DNA of 64,000 nt from Paludibacter sp. (GTDB taxonomy: Bacteria; Bacteroidota; Bacteroidia; Bacteroidales; Paludibacteraceae), in contig JARLGX010000009.1 of assembly GCA_031292575.1 (NCBI GenBank), positions 89,839 to 153,838 on the forward strand, written 5' to 3'. The notes under the pieces were generated by a model that saw nothing but the letters and a program-made list of their open reading frames with translations, was not told where the DNA came from and did not search any database. The number at the start of each line of letters is the position of its first letter. The first letter of the stretch is position 1. This document shows, one piece after another, positions 1 through 8,727 of this stretch. Made by a program: the position numbers and the translations under genes.

Positions 1-2622
1 CAACTTGGAATTCAATAAATTGCTGGCTTTCCCGTAAATATATAATTTTCTGGAAATGTTCTTTTCGAACGTTGCTCCTAAGTCGTTGAAATCTTTCTGA
101 TATACATCCAACCCATAATATGCGCTTGTATTCTTTACATTTTCGCCTTGCATGGTATAAACTACCTGAAGTTTCAGCCCATTTTTTACATCACGATAAA
201 TCAATGCTGCATTGATGATGTTTGGAGATTGACCTACCAATGGTCTTGTCTCATTTCTATGAGTCAACGTGGAGTCGGGTAAATAAAAGATTTTTGGAAC
301 AGTAATCACAGATTTTGTATACGTGTAATTTACATTCACTCCAAAGTTCCCGAAGTATTTGATTCCTACCAACTCGAAGCCATAATTAACACAATTATTT
401 ATATTGGTAGGTGTTGTCACATTATTACTTCCAAGAACGTCTTCAATAGGCCGTTGAATATATTTATAAAAAACTCCGGCCGTAAAAACGTCTTCCTTGT
501 CAGGATATATCTCATAGCGCGCATCGAAACAAGTCCCTATCGAGTGTCTTAAATTTTTATTTCCCTGGGAACCTCCGTTAACTCCCTGGGCATAATAATC
601 AACAAGTTCGGTATAGTTTGGACGACTAATTCCCTGGTAAACAGAAAGACGTATATTCTGATTTTCTTGTGCCTGATAGTTTAAATGTAAACTCGGAAGC
701 AAATCGTAGTATGAATATCGATTTTCGGTATATGGAACCTGTACGTTTTGTGTTTCGCTATGATAATTAGTTTGATAAGTCAATTCCATCCTCATACCTG
801 TAAGTATCTGAAGTTTTCCAATGTTTGTCCTTAGTTGTATATATCCAGCTTGAATGTCTTCAGTTGCTTTGTAATTTCCGGGATTATTCAACGGGTTTCC
901 ATTTCGCTGTTGAGCATTTCGGTTTTGAGTTACTTCTACTGTTGCAATATCCGGATTAGGCGGGTTATTGATAGGTGCATCAAAAGTATACTCATTGGCA
1001 TAGTTATTCCTGAACTTAGACCTTGACATACCTCCGAGTTTAAATTCAAAAAAGTGATTAAATAAGTTCGTTTTGTATTTTAAATTCAGATAAGCTGTTT
1101 TATTTTCATCAGTATTGTGTTGCCATTCACGGGTTACACAACCATCATAGTTTAAATAGACAGGTTGAACCGTGGGATGTATTATTTGAATAAAATTTTC
1201 AGTTACCAAATCGGGTGAAAGTGAACCTGCCACTGAATAGATTAACGACCAATCAATATCCAGGTTTGAAAATATCTGATGATGACCTTGCAGGTTTGTG
1301 CTATTCAGCGTAGAGATGTCTATATTGGTAACATCCTGATAAGCTATTCTTCCTTTATTAATTTCAGCAGTTGTATCGGCTTCGTTACGAACTCTATCCT
1401 GAGTCATTTGAAGAAATGAATTGTAAAGACTTATCTTATTGTATTTGTTAATCTCGAAGTCAAGCTTTATATTTGAGCCCAAACTCATGGTTTGAGTGTC
1501 GTAGATTCTTTTATTCCAAGAGGTTATATCCAATGAATTCTTGATATTTGTTTGTGTTCCATAGAAATTACTAATACTTCCTTCCGAAGTGTTGTTGATG
1601 GTTGCCGAAACAAGTACACCCAGTTTGTCTTTAAAAAACCTATGTCCAAAAGAAAAATTCCCATTCAAACTCGGAAGAGCTTTTTTGGTTGTAATTATCA
1701 TGTTTTGACGGGTAAAATCAGATAAGTTTGCCAGGTAAGTATAGTCGGGAAATTGTTTCAGGTTTGCTTCAGCCGGATCTTTCATATTTACTACGCTTGT
1801 ATTGAAGGTAGAAAGATCATGATTAAAGAAATACTGATTATAGCCGGTTGAAAGATCAACAGATAATAAAGGATGGTCAGGAGCATCCTTCATTTCTATA
1901 TTAACTGATCCGCCTAATCCGTTTGCTTCCATGTCGGGAGTCAATGCTTTGGTTACTTCTATTCTTCCAACCAGATTGGAAGGAATCATATCCAGAGGAA
2001 CTGAACGTGTAGAACCGCTTGTGCTTGGAGCTTCAGTTCCGTTTATCAATGTGTTGTTATACCGCGGAGGCATACCCCTTACTATCACATCAGTATTATC
2101 GCCTGAACTGTTTTTCACCATCGAAACTCCCGACACCCGTTGCATGATATTAGCCACAGTTAAATCGGGTAAAGTTTCTATACTTTTGGCTGAAATGATA
2201 TTGATTACATTGGGGGCTAATTTCTCATCAAGTCGTGCTGTGATATCAGTTTCTTTATTTTTTACACCTTTTACTTCAACATTGTTCAGTTCGTTTGATT
2301 TCGGTTTTAAATATATGTCGTAAGTGACTACTGCATCATTATATTTTATAACAACTGCGTCAATTACAGAATTTTTATAACCCAACATTTTTGTACTTAA
2401 TGAATAAGTTCCTTTATTGAGATTTTCAAAAACAAAACTTCCATCAACGTTAGAAACGTAAATCTCTTTTGTACCAACAATGTCTACAAATGCTCCTGCT
2501 ATAGTTTCATGCGTTTCGCTGTCAATAACATGTCCTTTCAGAGTTGCCGCACTTATCTCAAAAAATGAGAAAAAGAAAAATGTAAAAAGAAAAATAACTG
2601 ATCGAAAATTAAAATTATTCAT
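1..2622 (-). CDS. TonB-dependent receptor with N-terminal CarboxypepD_reg-like domain (partial, C-terminus outside window)
   Basis: The reading frame is open from the start to the window edge (874 codons). A hydrophobic signal peptide is followed by a carboxypeptidase-regulatory-like domain (about residues 30-110, starting LKGHVID) and a plug domain with ANIMQRVSGV, VRGMPPRYN and IEVTKALTPDMEA. The barrel follows. Comparison with the complete receptor at 5822-8593 (ending GKARNLLNS... to a terminal Phe) suggests about 50 residues are missing beyond base 1. An in-frame ATG at 2634 would add four residues (MYCI); I chose 2622. It should import a substrate across the outer membrane with TonB energy. 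The substrate is not readable, but the upstream phosphoesterase on the same strand suggests a phosphorylated or phosphate-containing compound (inference). No SusD partner is present. Confidence 0.93.
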   Translation of the reverse strand, partial: MNNFNFRSVIFLFTFFFFSFFEISAATLKGHVIDSETHETIAGAFVDIVGTKEIYVSNVDGSFVFENLNKGTYSLSTKMLGYKNSVIDAVVIKYNDAVVTYDIYLKPKSNELNNVEVKGVKNKETDITARLDEKLAPNVINIISAKSIETLPDLTVANIMQRVSGVSMVKNSSGDNTDVIVRGMPPRYNNTLINGTEAPSTSGSTRSVPLDMIPSNLVGRIEVTKALTPDMEANGLGGSVNIEMKDAPDHPLLSVDLSTGYNQYFFNHDLSTFNTSVVNMKDPAEANLKQFPDYTYLANLSDFTRQNMIITTKKALPSLNGNFSFGHRFFKDKLGVLVSATINNTSEGSISNFYGTQTNIKNSLDITSWNKRIYDTQTMSLGSNIKLDFEINKYNKISLYNSFLQMTQDRVRNEADTTAEINKGRIAYQDVTNIDISTLNSTNLQGHHQIFSNLDIDWSLIYSVAGSLSPDLVTENFIQIIHPTVQPVYLNYDGCVTREWQHNTDENKTAYLNLKYKTNLFNHFFEFKLGGMSRSKFRNNYANEYTFDAPINNPPNPDIATVEVTQNRNAQQRNGNPLNNPGNYKATEDIQAGYIQLRTNIGKLQILTGMRMELTYQTNYHSETQNVQVPYTENRYSYYDLLPSLHLNYQAQENQNIRLSVYQGISRPNYTELVDYYAQGVNGGSQGNKNLRHSIGTCFDARYEIYPDKEDVFTAGVFYKYIQRPIEDVLGSNNVTTPTNINNCVNYGFELVGIKYFGNFGVNVNYTYTKSVITVPKIFYLPDSTLTHRNETRPLVGQSPNIINAALIYRDVKNGLKLQVVYTMQGENVKNTSAYYGLDVYQKDFNDLGATFEKNISRKLYIYGKASNLLNSKL

Positions 2623-2634
2623 TATGCAATACAT

Positions 2635-3025
2635 TTTGATTTAGCTCTTATAATTCAAATGAAATTGAACTCTTTTTAAAATATAGACTAGAATTCTGAA
2701 TTAATTTTTCACGAAAGTATTGGGATGCTAATACAAATAGATTACGAGCTTATGAAAGCATATATAATGTTTATTATATTTATAAGACAATCACTAAATT
2801 TAACTCTAAGTTTTCTTTCAATAAAATTTATAGATTGAATTACTGCCATTTATAAAATTCATTGTATTTTGATTATTTGTTTTATTCAGGTTATTTAAAA
2901 TTATTTGTAATACTTTCGACTTACTTTATCTATGAATTCAGAGGTTAAACCTATAAAAAACAACAAAAGCCCATATAATGAAATAATATGGACTTCTGAA
3001 AAATTTACGTTTGTAATTCAGTGAT
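2635..3025. other. intergenic region upstream of the first TonB receptor
   Basis: This AT-rich gap of about 390 bases has no convincing ORF. It holds a weak terminator-like hairpin for the upstream phosphoesterase near 2969-2996. On the minus strand, TACTTTCG at 2712-2719 is one base off the Bacteroidota -7 consensus TAnnTTTG and may be the receptor's promoter. I see nothing else. Confidence 0.5.
2957..2998 (-). terminator. weak intrinsic terminator after phosphoesterase 1
   Basis: On the minus strand an AT-rich stem (AGTCCATATT against ATATGGGCT) is followed by TTTTGTTGTTTTTT. The stem is imperfect, so confidence is low. Confidence 0.4.
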
Positions 3026-4219
3026 CTATTCCAACCTTATTGTCGACGTTTGCCCCCAAACTATTGGAGAAGCCGCTCCGGCAGTATTCCACAAGCACTC
3101 GCGAACAGTAAGAGTTTTGGTATCTCCGTTTAATGAAATAACCTGAAACGACAGCTTTGTTTCATCCCCTTTGCCATCCTTAGCCTGATTACCGGAATAA
3201 TCACCTTTCATAGGTGAATCAACCCTGAAAACGTGGAGGCTTATATCATTATCGGGTCCTGTGTAGGTGTAAAATTCATTGCTGTTGGTGTTTCCATGAA
3301 AATAGGCCTTTATGTTTTTGTGAGCTTTCAGGAATGCAACCAGTCCCCGTTGTTCCATGATGGTACCTGCTTTTGATGTCGTTCCATCTTTCAATCTTTC
3401 TTCCACTTGGTTTTCAAATTTATCGGTTGGGTTAATGTCATGATTGCCATTTGGATTCGTAAATTGTTTTGCTTCGCATTCCGGCTCGTCGTGTGTTAGA
3501 ATAATTACAGGAGTTTTGAGACTTATATTAGCTAAGTCTTTTTCCATCCAAATCCGGTTGGCAGAATCGGGCCACATGGTTACAAACATAAAATGCACCC
3601 CGGCAATATCGCGGGTGTAATTAATTTTATCGGTGTTGAAATTATACGTTTCGGTTGTTTTTGGGGTAAGGGGTTGCATCATCCTGTTATAGATATTCAC
3701 CATCGAAGTAGCATCGGTAAGTGGGCTCATGGGTTTTGGAAATCCAATGGCATTGGACACATCGTGGTTTCCGCATTCAAGTAAAAAAGGAATCGGTTGA
3801 TTTTCCTTGTTTTTAAGCGTAATACCATCATTGAGATAATCGGCACTAAATTGAGCCCACGAAGCCGTTGCCGACTGAATGCCTGTTTGCTGACGGTTGG
3901 TAATATCGCCGGTTATAATCATATAGTCGATACTGCCCACTTTCTTACCTGCATTTATTCCACCATCGGACGGGAATGCCACTATAGGCAAAGCATTCAT
4001 TTGTCTGATCATAGCTTGATTCACTGTACTTGACTCAACATGCTGCTCCCCCCGAAAAGTACGGAAAATGCCATAATGTAAATCGGATGTATATACAAAT
4101 TGAACAACGCCGTTGGATTGAGCATAACTGTTGACTGCAAGAAAAAGGATAAACAATAACATCAATGATTTGTGAATTGAGTACTTTATCGTTGATCGGA
4201 AATTTATATTGGTTTTCAT
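3026..4219 (-). CDS. secreted calcineurin-like metallophosphoesterase, paralogue 1
   Basis: 397 residues. A signal peptide ends around NSYAQ; an internal Met at residue 20 could be an alternative start. Metallophosphoesterase motifs are visible: SDLHYG (Asp46, His48), ITGDIT (Asp105), CGNHD (Asn151, His152) and LTHDE (His243). The last motif reads FHGNTN (308-312), where the paralogue at 8728-9879 has FHGHTN, so a usual metal-ligand His is Asn here. Expected role is hydrolysis of a phosphomonoester or diester in the periplasm or outside the cell. The substrate is unknown. It lies between a terminator (upstream) and the partial TonB receptor (downstream), so it may be transcribed separately from the lipoprotein gene. 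Its near-twin at 8728-9879 shares long blocks such as QSATASWAQFSADYLN, showing duplication. Confidence 0.88.
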   Translation of the reverse strand: MKTNINFRSTIKYSIHKSLMLLFILFLAVNSYAQSNGVVQFVYTSDLHYGIFRTFRGEQHVESSTVNQAMIRQMNALPIVAFPSDGGINAGKKVGSIDYMIITGDITNRQQTGIQSATASWAQFSADYLNDGITLKNKENQPIPFLLECGNHDVSNAIGFPKPMSPLTDATSMVNIYNRMMQPLTPKTTETYNFNTDKINYTRDIAGVHFMFVTMWPDSANRIWMEKDLANISLKTPVIILTHDEPECEAKQFTNPNGNHDINPTDKFENQVEERLKDGTTSKAGTIMEQRGLVAFLKAHKNIKAYFHGNTNSNEFYTYTGPDNDISLHVFRVDSPMKGDYSGNQAKDGKGDETKLSFQVISLNGDTKTLTVRECLWNTAGAASPIVWGQTSTIRLE

Positions 4220-4250
4220 ATTTGTAATTGTTTTAAATTATAATTTAAAA

Positions 4251-4279
4251 AATCTCCTACATAAATTATGTAGGAGATT
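4251..4279 (-). terminator. intrinsic terminator between beta-helix lipoprotein and phosphoesterase 1
   Basis: Perfect 12-bp stem (AATCTCCTACAT / ATGTAGGAGATT) with a 5-nt loop. On the minus strand it runs into TTTTTT. A second perfect 10-bp hairpin (TTTCAGTCCT / AGGACTGAAA) lies just before it at 4289-4311. Together they should stop or reduce transcription from the lipoprotein gene into the phosphoesterase. Confidence 0.75.
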
Positions 4280-4321
4280 ATTATTGTGTTTCAGTCCTCC
4301 CAGGACTGAAAATTAATCAGA

Positions 4322-5782
4322 TTAATGTTGATTTCCTGTGCCATTGCTTTGGTAACAACCCATATCAACACCCGGAAGAGTTACCTCGGTAGGTTTGAAA
4401 TTCTTATTTGTAACCTGAACAGCATTCAGTGGAGCAATTTTAGAAGCGTCTGCAGTTCCTTTTCCGATAGCAGGCGAAGTTGATTGCAATCTGAAATTTA
4501 ATGTTGAATTTATAGCAGAAATACTTGATAATGCACCTGTCAAGGGCAGCGTAAAGCCTACAAATTTTGGATCTCCTACTTTTACATAAGCACTACCATC
4601 ATATACTCCTACAATATTTGGACAGATTCCACCTACAATTGTATATAAATAAGTTTGTTGGAAATTTGCATTTGACAAAAGAGCTGTATAAGCTGGTATA
4701 TCAGTCGATTGTGGAACAGTTACTGAAGTAGTACCCGAAGTTAGAGAAGCACCAACCGGATAAACATTATTCATTACGCGAAGTGAGTCACCGTAAGTAT
4801 AGTTATAGCCATACGACATATTTATAACATCTGCCGCAGGATTATTATGAATCCGCACACCGGTACGGCAGTTTACCATCAAGTTATTGAATGCTTTTCC
4901 TTTTGCACCTTCTTCGTAATTGATTGAACCTCCGCGACCTGTTGGCGCTTTTTGACGATAACCTCCTGAAATATAGGTATTGTTATACATATTTACATTG
5001 GTCTGTGGACCAACCCCACCTTTATTCGAAGCTTTTGTTCCATTGGTAGCAGTTCCTACAAAAAGGTTATAAGCCATATCACCTACTGTACCACTTTTTG
5101 CATTTAAACAGTCACCACCGGTAGCTCCACATTTTTCAAACGTATTACGCATAATGTGTATACGACCGGTTGAGATACGAACAGCATCATCAATTGAACC
5201 ATACATCCAGCTATCTTCCATAATAAAGTCTCCGTTTGGATTGGTAAATTGAATACCAAATGAACCCGCTCCGGCTGAAAGACCTGAAGGGAAGAAAGTT
5301 GCTCCAAATTTAGCACCCGTATATTCAATATGTGTCCACTTCAAATCCAATAAAGTACAAGTAGATTCGCAGTTAAGACCAGTCCAGTATCCAATATAAG
5401 CCGAGTCAGCTGCAGCAGAATAACCAGCAGCATCAGTTTTTGTAAATGATTTGTCAGGGCCAATATAGTTCGGTGAAGTTTTTGTTCCCAGCGAAATAAA
5501 TACGCCTTTCACTAAAATAGTTTTACCTCTGCCAACTTTAACTGTAACACCCGGTTGAAGAAGTAATGTATCACCCGCGTTTACCGTAATATCACCACTT
5601 ATTGTATAGGTTTTACCACTTAGCATAGTACCTTTTACACTTCCCGAAAGTGGAGAAGCATCACTTACCGCACTTCCAACAACAACCGGAGGCGTAGAAA
5701 TAACAGCTTTCTCTGTACAAGATGTAAAAAGACTGGCGGTAATTAGTGCCAATGCACTTAAATAAAAGATTTTTGTTTTCAT
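4322..5782 (-). CDS. surface or periplasmic lipoprotein, probable right-handed beta-helix
   Basis: 486 residues with a lipoprotein signal and lipobox FTSC (Cys22). After residue 60 there are repeated short strands with Gly/Asn turns (for example ISGDITVNAGDTLLLQPGVTV, then NTYISGGY, NNLMVNCRTG, NNPAADVI), typical of parallel beta-helix proteins. I recognise no catalytic motif. It starts 39 bases after the TonB receptor stop and is followed by a terminator, so receptor and lipoprotein form a unit. In position it replaces the SusD-type lipoprotein of polysaccharide loci, and it may bind substrate at the cell surface (inference). Confidence 0.8.
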   Translation of the reverse strand: MKTKIFYLSALALITASLFTSCTEKAVISTPPVVVGSAVSDASPLSGSVKGTMLSGKTYTISGDITVNAGDTLLLQPGVTVKVGRGKTILVKGVFISLGTKTSPNYIGPDKSFTKTDAAGYSAAADSAYIGYWTGLNCESTCTLLDLKWTHIEYTGAKFGATFFPSGLSAGAGSFGIQFTNPNGDFIMEDSWMYGSIDDAVRISTGRIHIMRNTFEKCGATGGDCLNAKSGTVGDMAYNLFVGTATNGTKASNKGGVGPQTNVNMYNNTYISGGYRQKAPTGRGGSINYEEGAKGKAFNNLMVNCRTGVRIHNNPAADVINMSYGYNYTYGDSLRVMNNVYPVGASLTSGTTSVTVPQSTDIPAYTALLSNANFQQTYLYTIVGGICPNIVGVYDGSAYVKVGDPKFVGFTLPLTGALSSISAINSTLNFRLQSTSPAIGKGTADASKIAPLNAVQVTNKNFKPTEVTLPGVDMGCYQSNGTGNQH

Positions 5783-5821
5783 ACTTTTTTTTAATTTGTT
5801 ATTATTTGAATTATATTTTTT

Positions 5822-8593
5822 TTAAAATAAATACCTGAAACCCAACAGGAAGTTTTGTCCATATTGTTCTTTCTGAACAACTATACTATTCGGGCTATCC
5901 TGCTGTGGAAGTTGAATATTACTTGGCAAGTAATAATCATTAGGTTTCAGAATCCGGGTTATTGCAGCTGAATTAAGCAAGTTGCGTGCTTTCCCAAAAA
6001 TACTCAAGTTAAATTTTTTACTTAATCTTTGTTCAAATGAAAAATCAATAGTTGTATTGGGCATACTCCAGAAATCCAATCCATCCCATCCAGATACCTG
6101 CGAAATATATTGTCCAGTGTACACAAGTGAAAACTGACAATCAAGTCCTATTTTCTGATTTTTGTACAACAGTGATAAATTGCCAATATGATCTGCTTGT
6201 CCTTGCATAGGTCTGGTTCTAAGGACACTATCCGTAACCAATTGCGATGTTGGGTCAGCTGGATTGCTTCTTCCGTAGGTTTTTTTATAAGTGGTTATGC
6301 TCGACTTTGTATAAGTATAATTAGCTGAAACTCCAAAATTTCCAAAGTATTTATTGAAAACAAGTTCAACACCGTAATTGGTAGCTGTTCCGAAATTTTG
6401 TGGTTTCAATTGCAGAGCCGAAGGTCCTGCTTCACGAACTAAACTGTATTCAATGGGATCAACAATGTTTTTATAAAAAGCTCCTACTAAGATTTGCTCC
6501 GAAGCTCTGGGGAACAGTTCATACCTCAAATCAACATTGGCAGCTTTTGCTTCTTTCAGATTTGGGTTTCCTTTTTCATCAAAAGTTTCCCCCTTAATGT
6601 TATACGGAATTATTTCAAAAAAACCCGGACGTGAAATTGATGAAAAGTAACTTAAGCGCAGATTTTGATTTTCAGACAGTTCATATTTTAAATGCAGGCT
6701 GGGTAATATATCCATGTAAGGTATTATTCCTGCTCTTCCTGGAAAAGTTGCAGGCATAGGAGTCGTATAATTCTGAAGATCATGTTCAACTCTTACTCCC
6801 ACCAATACATTTAATTTGGTCAGAATTTTAAACTTTATTTGTCCATAGCCAGCCATAAGATCCTCCGTAACATCGTAATCATTTTGATTTACAGGGCTTC
6901 CGGCATTGGCATTATATCCGCTAAATAGTACTGTAGCATTCTCAATAGTGCTAAATGTTTGAGGATTCGGACTTGGATCAAGCGAATATTCAGTATAGAA
7001 ATTATGTCGGGTTTTGTGTCTGAACATTCCCCCTGCTTTTATTTCAGCATTTTTCGGTAAGAATGCCGGATTCCAAAACACATTTAAATAAGCAGCCAAA
7101 TCCTGATCACTGTTATTTCTCCATTTATGACTGATTCCATTAAGAATTAATGTATTTCCAAAGTCACTACTTGCTGTATGCAATTCAGCTTCATCCGGAT
7201 TATTTGCCCAGGCTTTTGAAAAAACTGCCGACCAATCCAACTTAATGGTATTTGTCAAATTGTGATTTCCCTGAAGAGTGGAGTTATAAATCTTTTCAAG
7301 TTGTGTTTGAGATCGGTCATAAACATCAACATTTCCTACACCTGTACTCAAAGATGTCTGATCGACATGTCTCGAATCATACTTATTCAACTCAAAATAA
7401 GCATTATACAAACTAATTTTATTATTTCTATCAATCTGAAAATCTAATTTATTATGAATCCCCAATCTATTTTGTAAAGTTGAATATGTTCTGTTTTCTT
7501 TAGTTTCAAAAGCCGGCAAGGTTCCGGGGTTTGGTTGTGCTCTTGGAACAGTAACAAATGCATCTGAACCGGAATAGGTGTTTTGATTACTGATTGCCAA
7601 AACAAATCCTAACCTTTTATCAAAAAACCTATCGCCAAAGCTTATACCACCATTCAGATTTGGAAATGGTTTTATTCCCTTAAATATTAAATCTTGAATG
7701 GGAAAATCTGAGGGTGAAGCATTTGGAATTCCTCTTTCTGAAGGAGCTTGTGGATTTATAGCCGAAGTATTGAATTGATAAAACGGTCGGTCAAAGAACA
7801 TCTTATTATAACCAACAGATCCATTAATACTTATAAGAAGTTTGTCAGGCGCATCTTTCATTACCAAATTCATTACTCCTCCAATGGCATCTCCTTCCAT
7901 ATCGGGGGTTAATGCTTTAATTACCTCAATACGCGAAATAAGTTCGGCCGGGAAAATATCCATGGGAACATATCGGTTTTTATCATTGGGACTGGGGATT
8001 TTGATACCATTTATCAATGTATAATTATAGCGTTTGTCCATACCACGTATAATGGCATACTGACCTTCGCCGCTATTGGACGTTTTTTGCACGGTAACCC
8101 CCGAAACACGTTGCAGAACATTGGCAACTGTAATATCGGGAGATAGTTGAATGGATCTTGCAGATATTATATTCAACAAATTATCAGCTCTCTTTTCTGA
8201 ACTTCGGGCATAATCCGATGATTCTTTGTCGAGTTTCCCAACTATCTGTACTTCTGCCAACGCATTTTTTCGCGGTTCCATTAAAATATCCAGTACAACA
8301 TCTTTATTCCCCGAAACATAAACCTCTTTCTCCTGTTTAATATAGCCTACATACTGAATACTAAATAAATGTTTCCCGGGTTTTATTTTCTTAATAAAAT
8401 AAGATCCGTCAAGTCTGGCTTCATCGTTAATCTTATCATTTAATTTATCAATAATGATTGCACCGGTTAAGGGCTCTTGTGTTTTGGAATCAAGGATACG
8501 GCCTTTAATTGTAGTTGCATTAATTTGAGTAAGAAAGACAAGGAGAAATAAGAGTATCGTAACTTTGAAATGGTTAGTTTTTCCTAAAATCAT
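5822..8593 (-). CDS. TonB-dependent receptor with N-terminal CarboxypepD_reg-like domain
   Basis: 923 residues, complete. Order: signal peptide (1-26), carboxypeptidase-regulatory-like domain (about 28-110, TIKGRILDSKT), plug (about 135-250, with ANVLQRVSGVTVQK, IIRGMDKRYN, IEVIKALTPDMEGDAIGG) and a 22-strand-type barrel ending in Phe (FLLGFRYLF). It is a paralogue of the partial receptor at 1-2622. It lies 134 bases after phosphoesterase 2 and 39 bases before the beta-helix lipoprotein, all on the minus strand. Import of a ligand through the outer membrane is expected. The ligand is not known, and no SusD-like protein is adjacent. Confidence 0.95.
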   Translation of the reverse strand: MILGKTNHFKVTILLFLLVFLTQINATTIKGRILDSKTQEPLTGAIIIDKLNDKINDEARLDGSYFIKKIKPGKHLFSIQYVGYIKQEKEVYVSGNKDVVLDILMEPRKNALAEVQIVGKLDKESSDYARSSEKRADNLLNIISARSIQLSPDITVANVLQRVSGVTVQKTSNSGEGQYAIIRGMDKRYNYTLINGIKIPSPNDKNRYVPMDIFPAELISRIEVIKALTPDMEGDAIGGVMNLVMKDAPDKLLISINGSVGYNKMFFDRPFYQFNTSAINPQAPSERGIPNASPSDFPIQDLIFKGIKPFPNLNGGISFGDRFFDKRLGFVLAISNQNTYSGSDAFVTVPRAQPNPGTLPAFETKENRTYSTLQNRLGIHNKLDFQIDRNNKISLYNAYFELNKYDSRHVDQTSLSTGVGNVDVYDRSQTQLEKIYNSTLQGNHNLTNTIKLDWSAVFSKAWANNPDEAELHTASSDFGNTLILNGISHKWRNNSDQDLAAYLNVFWNPAFLPKNAEIKAGGMFRHKTRHNFYTEYSLDPSPNPQTFSTIENATVLFSGYNANAGSPVNQNDYDVTEDLMAGYGQIKFKILTKLNVLVGVRVEHDLQNYTTPMPATFPGRAGIIPYMDILPSLHLKYELSENQNLRLSYFSSISRPGFFEIIPYNIKGETFDEKGNPNLKEAKAANVDLRYELFPRASEQILVGAFYKNIVDPIEYSLVREAGPSALQLKPQNFGTATNYGVELVFNKYFGNFGVSANYTYTKSSITTYKKTYGRSNPADPTSQLVTDSVLRTRPMQGQADHIGNLSLLYKNQKIGLDCQFSLVYTGQYISQVSGWDGLDFWSMPNTTIDFSFEQRLSKKFNLSIFGKARNLLNSAAITRILKPNDYYLPSNIQLPQQDSPNSIVVQKEQYGQNFLLGFRYLF

Positions 8594-8644
8594 GTTTGTA
8601 GTTTTGAAATAATAATTGCAATTTTTAATTAAATATTTTCAATG

Positions 8645-8652
8645 CAAAAGTA
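8645..8652 (-). promoter_or_regulatory. possible -7 promoter box for the complete TonB receptor
   Basis: TACTTTTG on the minus strand, matching TAnnTTTG, about 52 bases upstream of the start codon. A TTTG lies upstream, but only 14 bases away instead of about 19-21, so the -33 element is doubtful. Confidence 0.4.
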
Positions 8653-8727
8653 TATTCACTATATTTCAAATATGTTTAGGAAAGATTACAAGCCGAAGTG
8701 GATTTAATTACAGGAAGTTAACACCTA

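Noticed and set aside
1931..2323. 130-residue plus-strand ORF
   Set aside because: Shadow frame antisense to the plug domain of the TonB receptor, which has clear family motifs.
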